Source: Plumapathes pennacea (Eukaryota > Cnidaria > Anthozoa > Antipatharia > Myriopathidae). Taken from it: a stretch of 64,000 nt of DNA. The stretch lies in the NCBI GenBank assembly GCA_964036295.1, contig OZ038469.1:18160943-18224942 (forward strand). The letters run 5' to 3'. The position numbers and the translations under genes were made by a program. This document shows, in pieces, positions 62,501-64,000 of this stretch (its first letter is position 1; every line of letters starts with the position of its first letter). The notes below the pieces were generated by a model. The model did no database searches, was not told the origin of the DNA, and was given only the letters and a program-made list of their open reading frames with translations.

Positions 62501-64000
62501 GCAATACATTTGCGTGATCTATCGTCATCCGTTGGTGAGATATAGCAATAAAACTATCTTACAAACTTTGAAAAGCGCGACGTTTTAATTAGACGATGAT
62601 TTGCTGTAATTTCTCACGACGCGTGGCCTAAAAGTTTACAAAAACTATGCAAAACGCGTCGGAATAGTCCCAGCAACATTTCCTGAAAGTTTCATGCGAT
62701 TCGGAGAAGGTCGAAAAATCTTGGAATTTTGACAAAAACGTAAGGCTATAGCCCAGGGTTTTTGGCCGATTTTGGCCAAAAATTGAAAACTCTTGAAACT
62801 TTCAGGAAACCTTCCTGGGACTAAAAGAAGACATTCTGCAATACATTTGCGTGATCTATCGTCATCCGTTGGTGAGATATAGCAATAAAACTATCTTACA
62901 AACTTTGAAAAGCGCGACGTTTTAATTAGACGATGATTTGCTGTAATTTCTCACGACGCGTGGCCTAAAAGTTTACAAAAACTATGCAAAACGCGTCGGA
63001 ATAGTCCCAGCAACATTTCCTGAAAGTTTCATGCGATTCGGAGAAGGTCGAAAAATCTTGGAATTTTGACAAAAACGTAAGGCTATAGCCCAGGGTTTTT
63101 GGCCGATTTTGGCCAAAAATTGAAAACTCTTGAAACTTTCAGGAAACCTTCCTGGGACTATAAGAAGACATTCTGCAATACATTTGCGTGATCTATCGTC
63201 ATCCGTTGGTGAGATATAGCAATAAAACTATCTTACAAACTTTGAAAAGCGCGACGTTTTAATTAGACGATGATTTGCTGTAATTTCTCACGACGCGTGG
63301 CCTAAAAGTTTACAAAAACTATGCAAAACGCGTCGGAATAGTCCCAGCAACATTTCCTGAAAGTTTCCATGCGATTCGGAGAAGGTCGAAAAATCTTGGA
63401 ATTTTGACAAAAACGTAAGGCTATAGCCCAGGGTTTTTGGCCGATTTTGGCCAAAAATTGAAAACTCTTGAAACTTTCAGGAAACCTTCCTGGGACTATA
63501 AGAACACATTCTGCAATACATTTGCGTGATCTATCGTCATCCGTTGGTGAGATATAGCAATAAAACTATCTTACAAACTTTGAAAAGCGCGACGTTTTAA
63601 TTAGACAATGATTTGTTCTAATTTCTCACGACGCGTGGCCTAAAAGTTTACAAAAACTATGCAAAACGCGTCGGAATAGTCCCAGCAACATTTCCTGAAA
63701 GTTTCAAGCGATTCGGAGAAGGTCGAAAAATCTTGGAATTTTGACAAAAACGTAAGGCTATAGCCCAGGGTTTTTGGCCGATTTTGGCCAAAAATTGAAA
63801 ACTCTTGAAACTTTAAGGAAACCTTCCTGGGACTATAAGAAGACATTCTGCAATACATTTGCGTGATCTATCGTCATCCGTTGGTGAGATATAGCAATAA
63901 AACTATCTTACAAACTTTGAAAAGCGCGACGTTTTAATTAGACGATGATTTGCTGTAATTTGTCACGACGCGTAGCCTAAAAGTTTACAAAAACTATGCA

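Larger units (their letters stand above)
30766..64000 (+). repeat. 337-bp satellite, main uniform block, open at window end
   Basis: About 98-99 units. GCTATAGCCCAGGG occurs at 31067, 31741, 32078, 32415, 32752 and so on; from 31741 to 63757 is 95 units with a net excess of one base (an extra C in TTTCCATGCG near 63366). Units differ by few substitutions: CTGTAATTT or CTCTAATTT, GACGTTTTAATTAG or GACGTATTAATTAG, TTTGAAAAGC or TTTCAAAAGC, GACTATAAG or GACTAAAAG. No gene, tRNA or long open frame is seen. Confidence 0.97.

Noticed and set aside
15448..64000. CRISPR array or rDNA spacer
   Set aside because: The repeats are contiguous with no unique spacers, there are no rRNA or tRNA sequences, and the context is eukaryotic.
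9481..64000. Telomere or subtelomere
   Set aside because: No TTAGGG-type repeats are present; the two families are a 12-mer and a 337-mer with no telomeric motif.
15448..64000. CENP-B box in the satellite
   Set aside because: I looked for the TTCG....A..CGGG pattern; only loose partial matches such as CCGTTGGTGAG exist, and the essential core is missing.

Overview
The window reads as nuclear DNA of an invertebrate animal, most likely a cnidarian and perhaps a stony coral. The reasons are short exons with mostly GT-AG introns, two recognisable animal genes, AT-rich introns full of small foldback elements and microsatellites, and a dispersed repeat that resembles ones I associate with coral genomes. 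The phylum is an inference from style and cannot be fixed from the sequence alone.

Left 9.4 kb (gene part). On the minus strand, 1294-3000 holds at least five exons of a SURF2 (surfeit locus 2) ortholog, with a polyadenylation signal near 1095. The exons join in consistent phases and match the family in its conserved core and acidic middle. On the plus strand, 3535-9409 holds thirteen consecutive exons (about 505 codons) of an ASPM (abnormal spindle) ortholog, covering the region just before and through the two calponin-homology domains. The first ASPM exon starts with a strong splice acceptor in mid-codon, so the gene must begin further left. If it begins before base 1, SURF2 lies inside an ASPM intron in antisense orientation. 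One ASPM donor (4342) reads ATGAGT where GTGAGT is expected, and the next intron (5131) appears to be GC-AG. The introns also carry foldback elements, an (AAT)n tract and a (CAT)n/(ATG)n hairpin tract.

Right 54.5 kb (satellite part). From 9481 to the end there is no gene, only tandem repeats that would lie inside the next ASPM intron. The first 6 kb (9481-15447) is a 12-bp minisatellite. Its unit has no stop codon in any of the six frames, which gives spurious open frames of up to 492 codons. At 15448 it changes abruptly to a satellite of 337-bp units (about 144 copies) that continues past the window end. The satellite comes in three orientation blocks: plus (15448-17477), inverted (17478-30765) and plus again (30766-64000). 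The left edge is diverged. The large right block is very uniform: between 31741 and 63757, 95 units differ from an exact 337-bp register by one base. Rare variants shared at whole-unit spacings show duplication of multi-unit blocks.

How the parts relate: ASPM is a spindle-pole protein whose calmodulin-binding IQ region should follow the last exon seen here. That region is absent from the window, so either the gene has an intron of more than 54 kb made of satellite, or it is broken here, or the assembly joined unlinked parts. The most notable structural object is the satellite: each unit carries an inverted pair of 30-bp boxes able to form a hairpin, one half-unit deletion matches loss of that hairpin, and the array contains a 13-kb inverted block.
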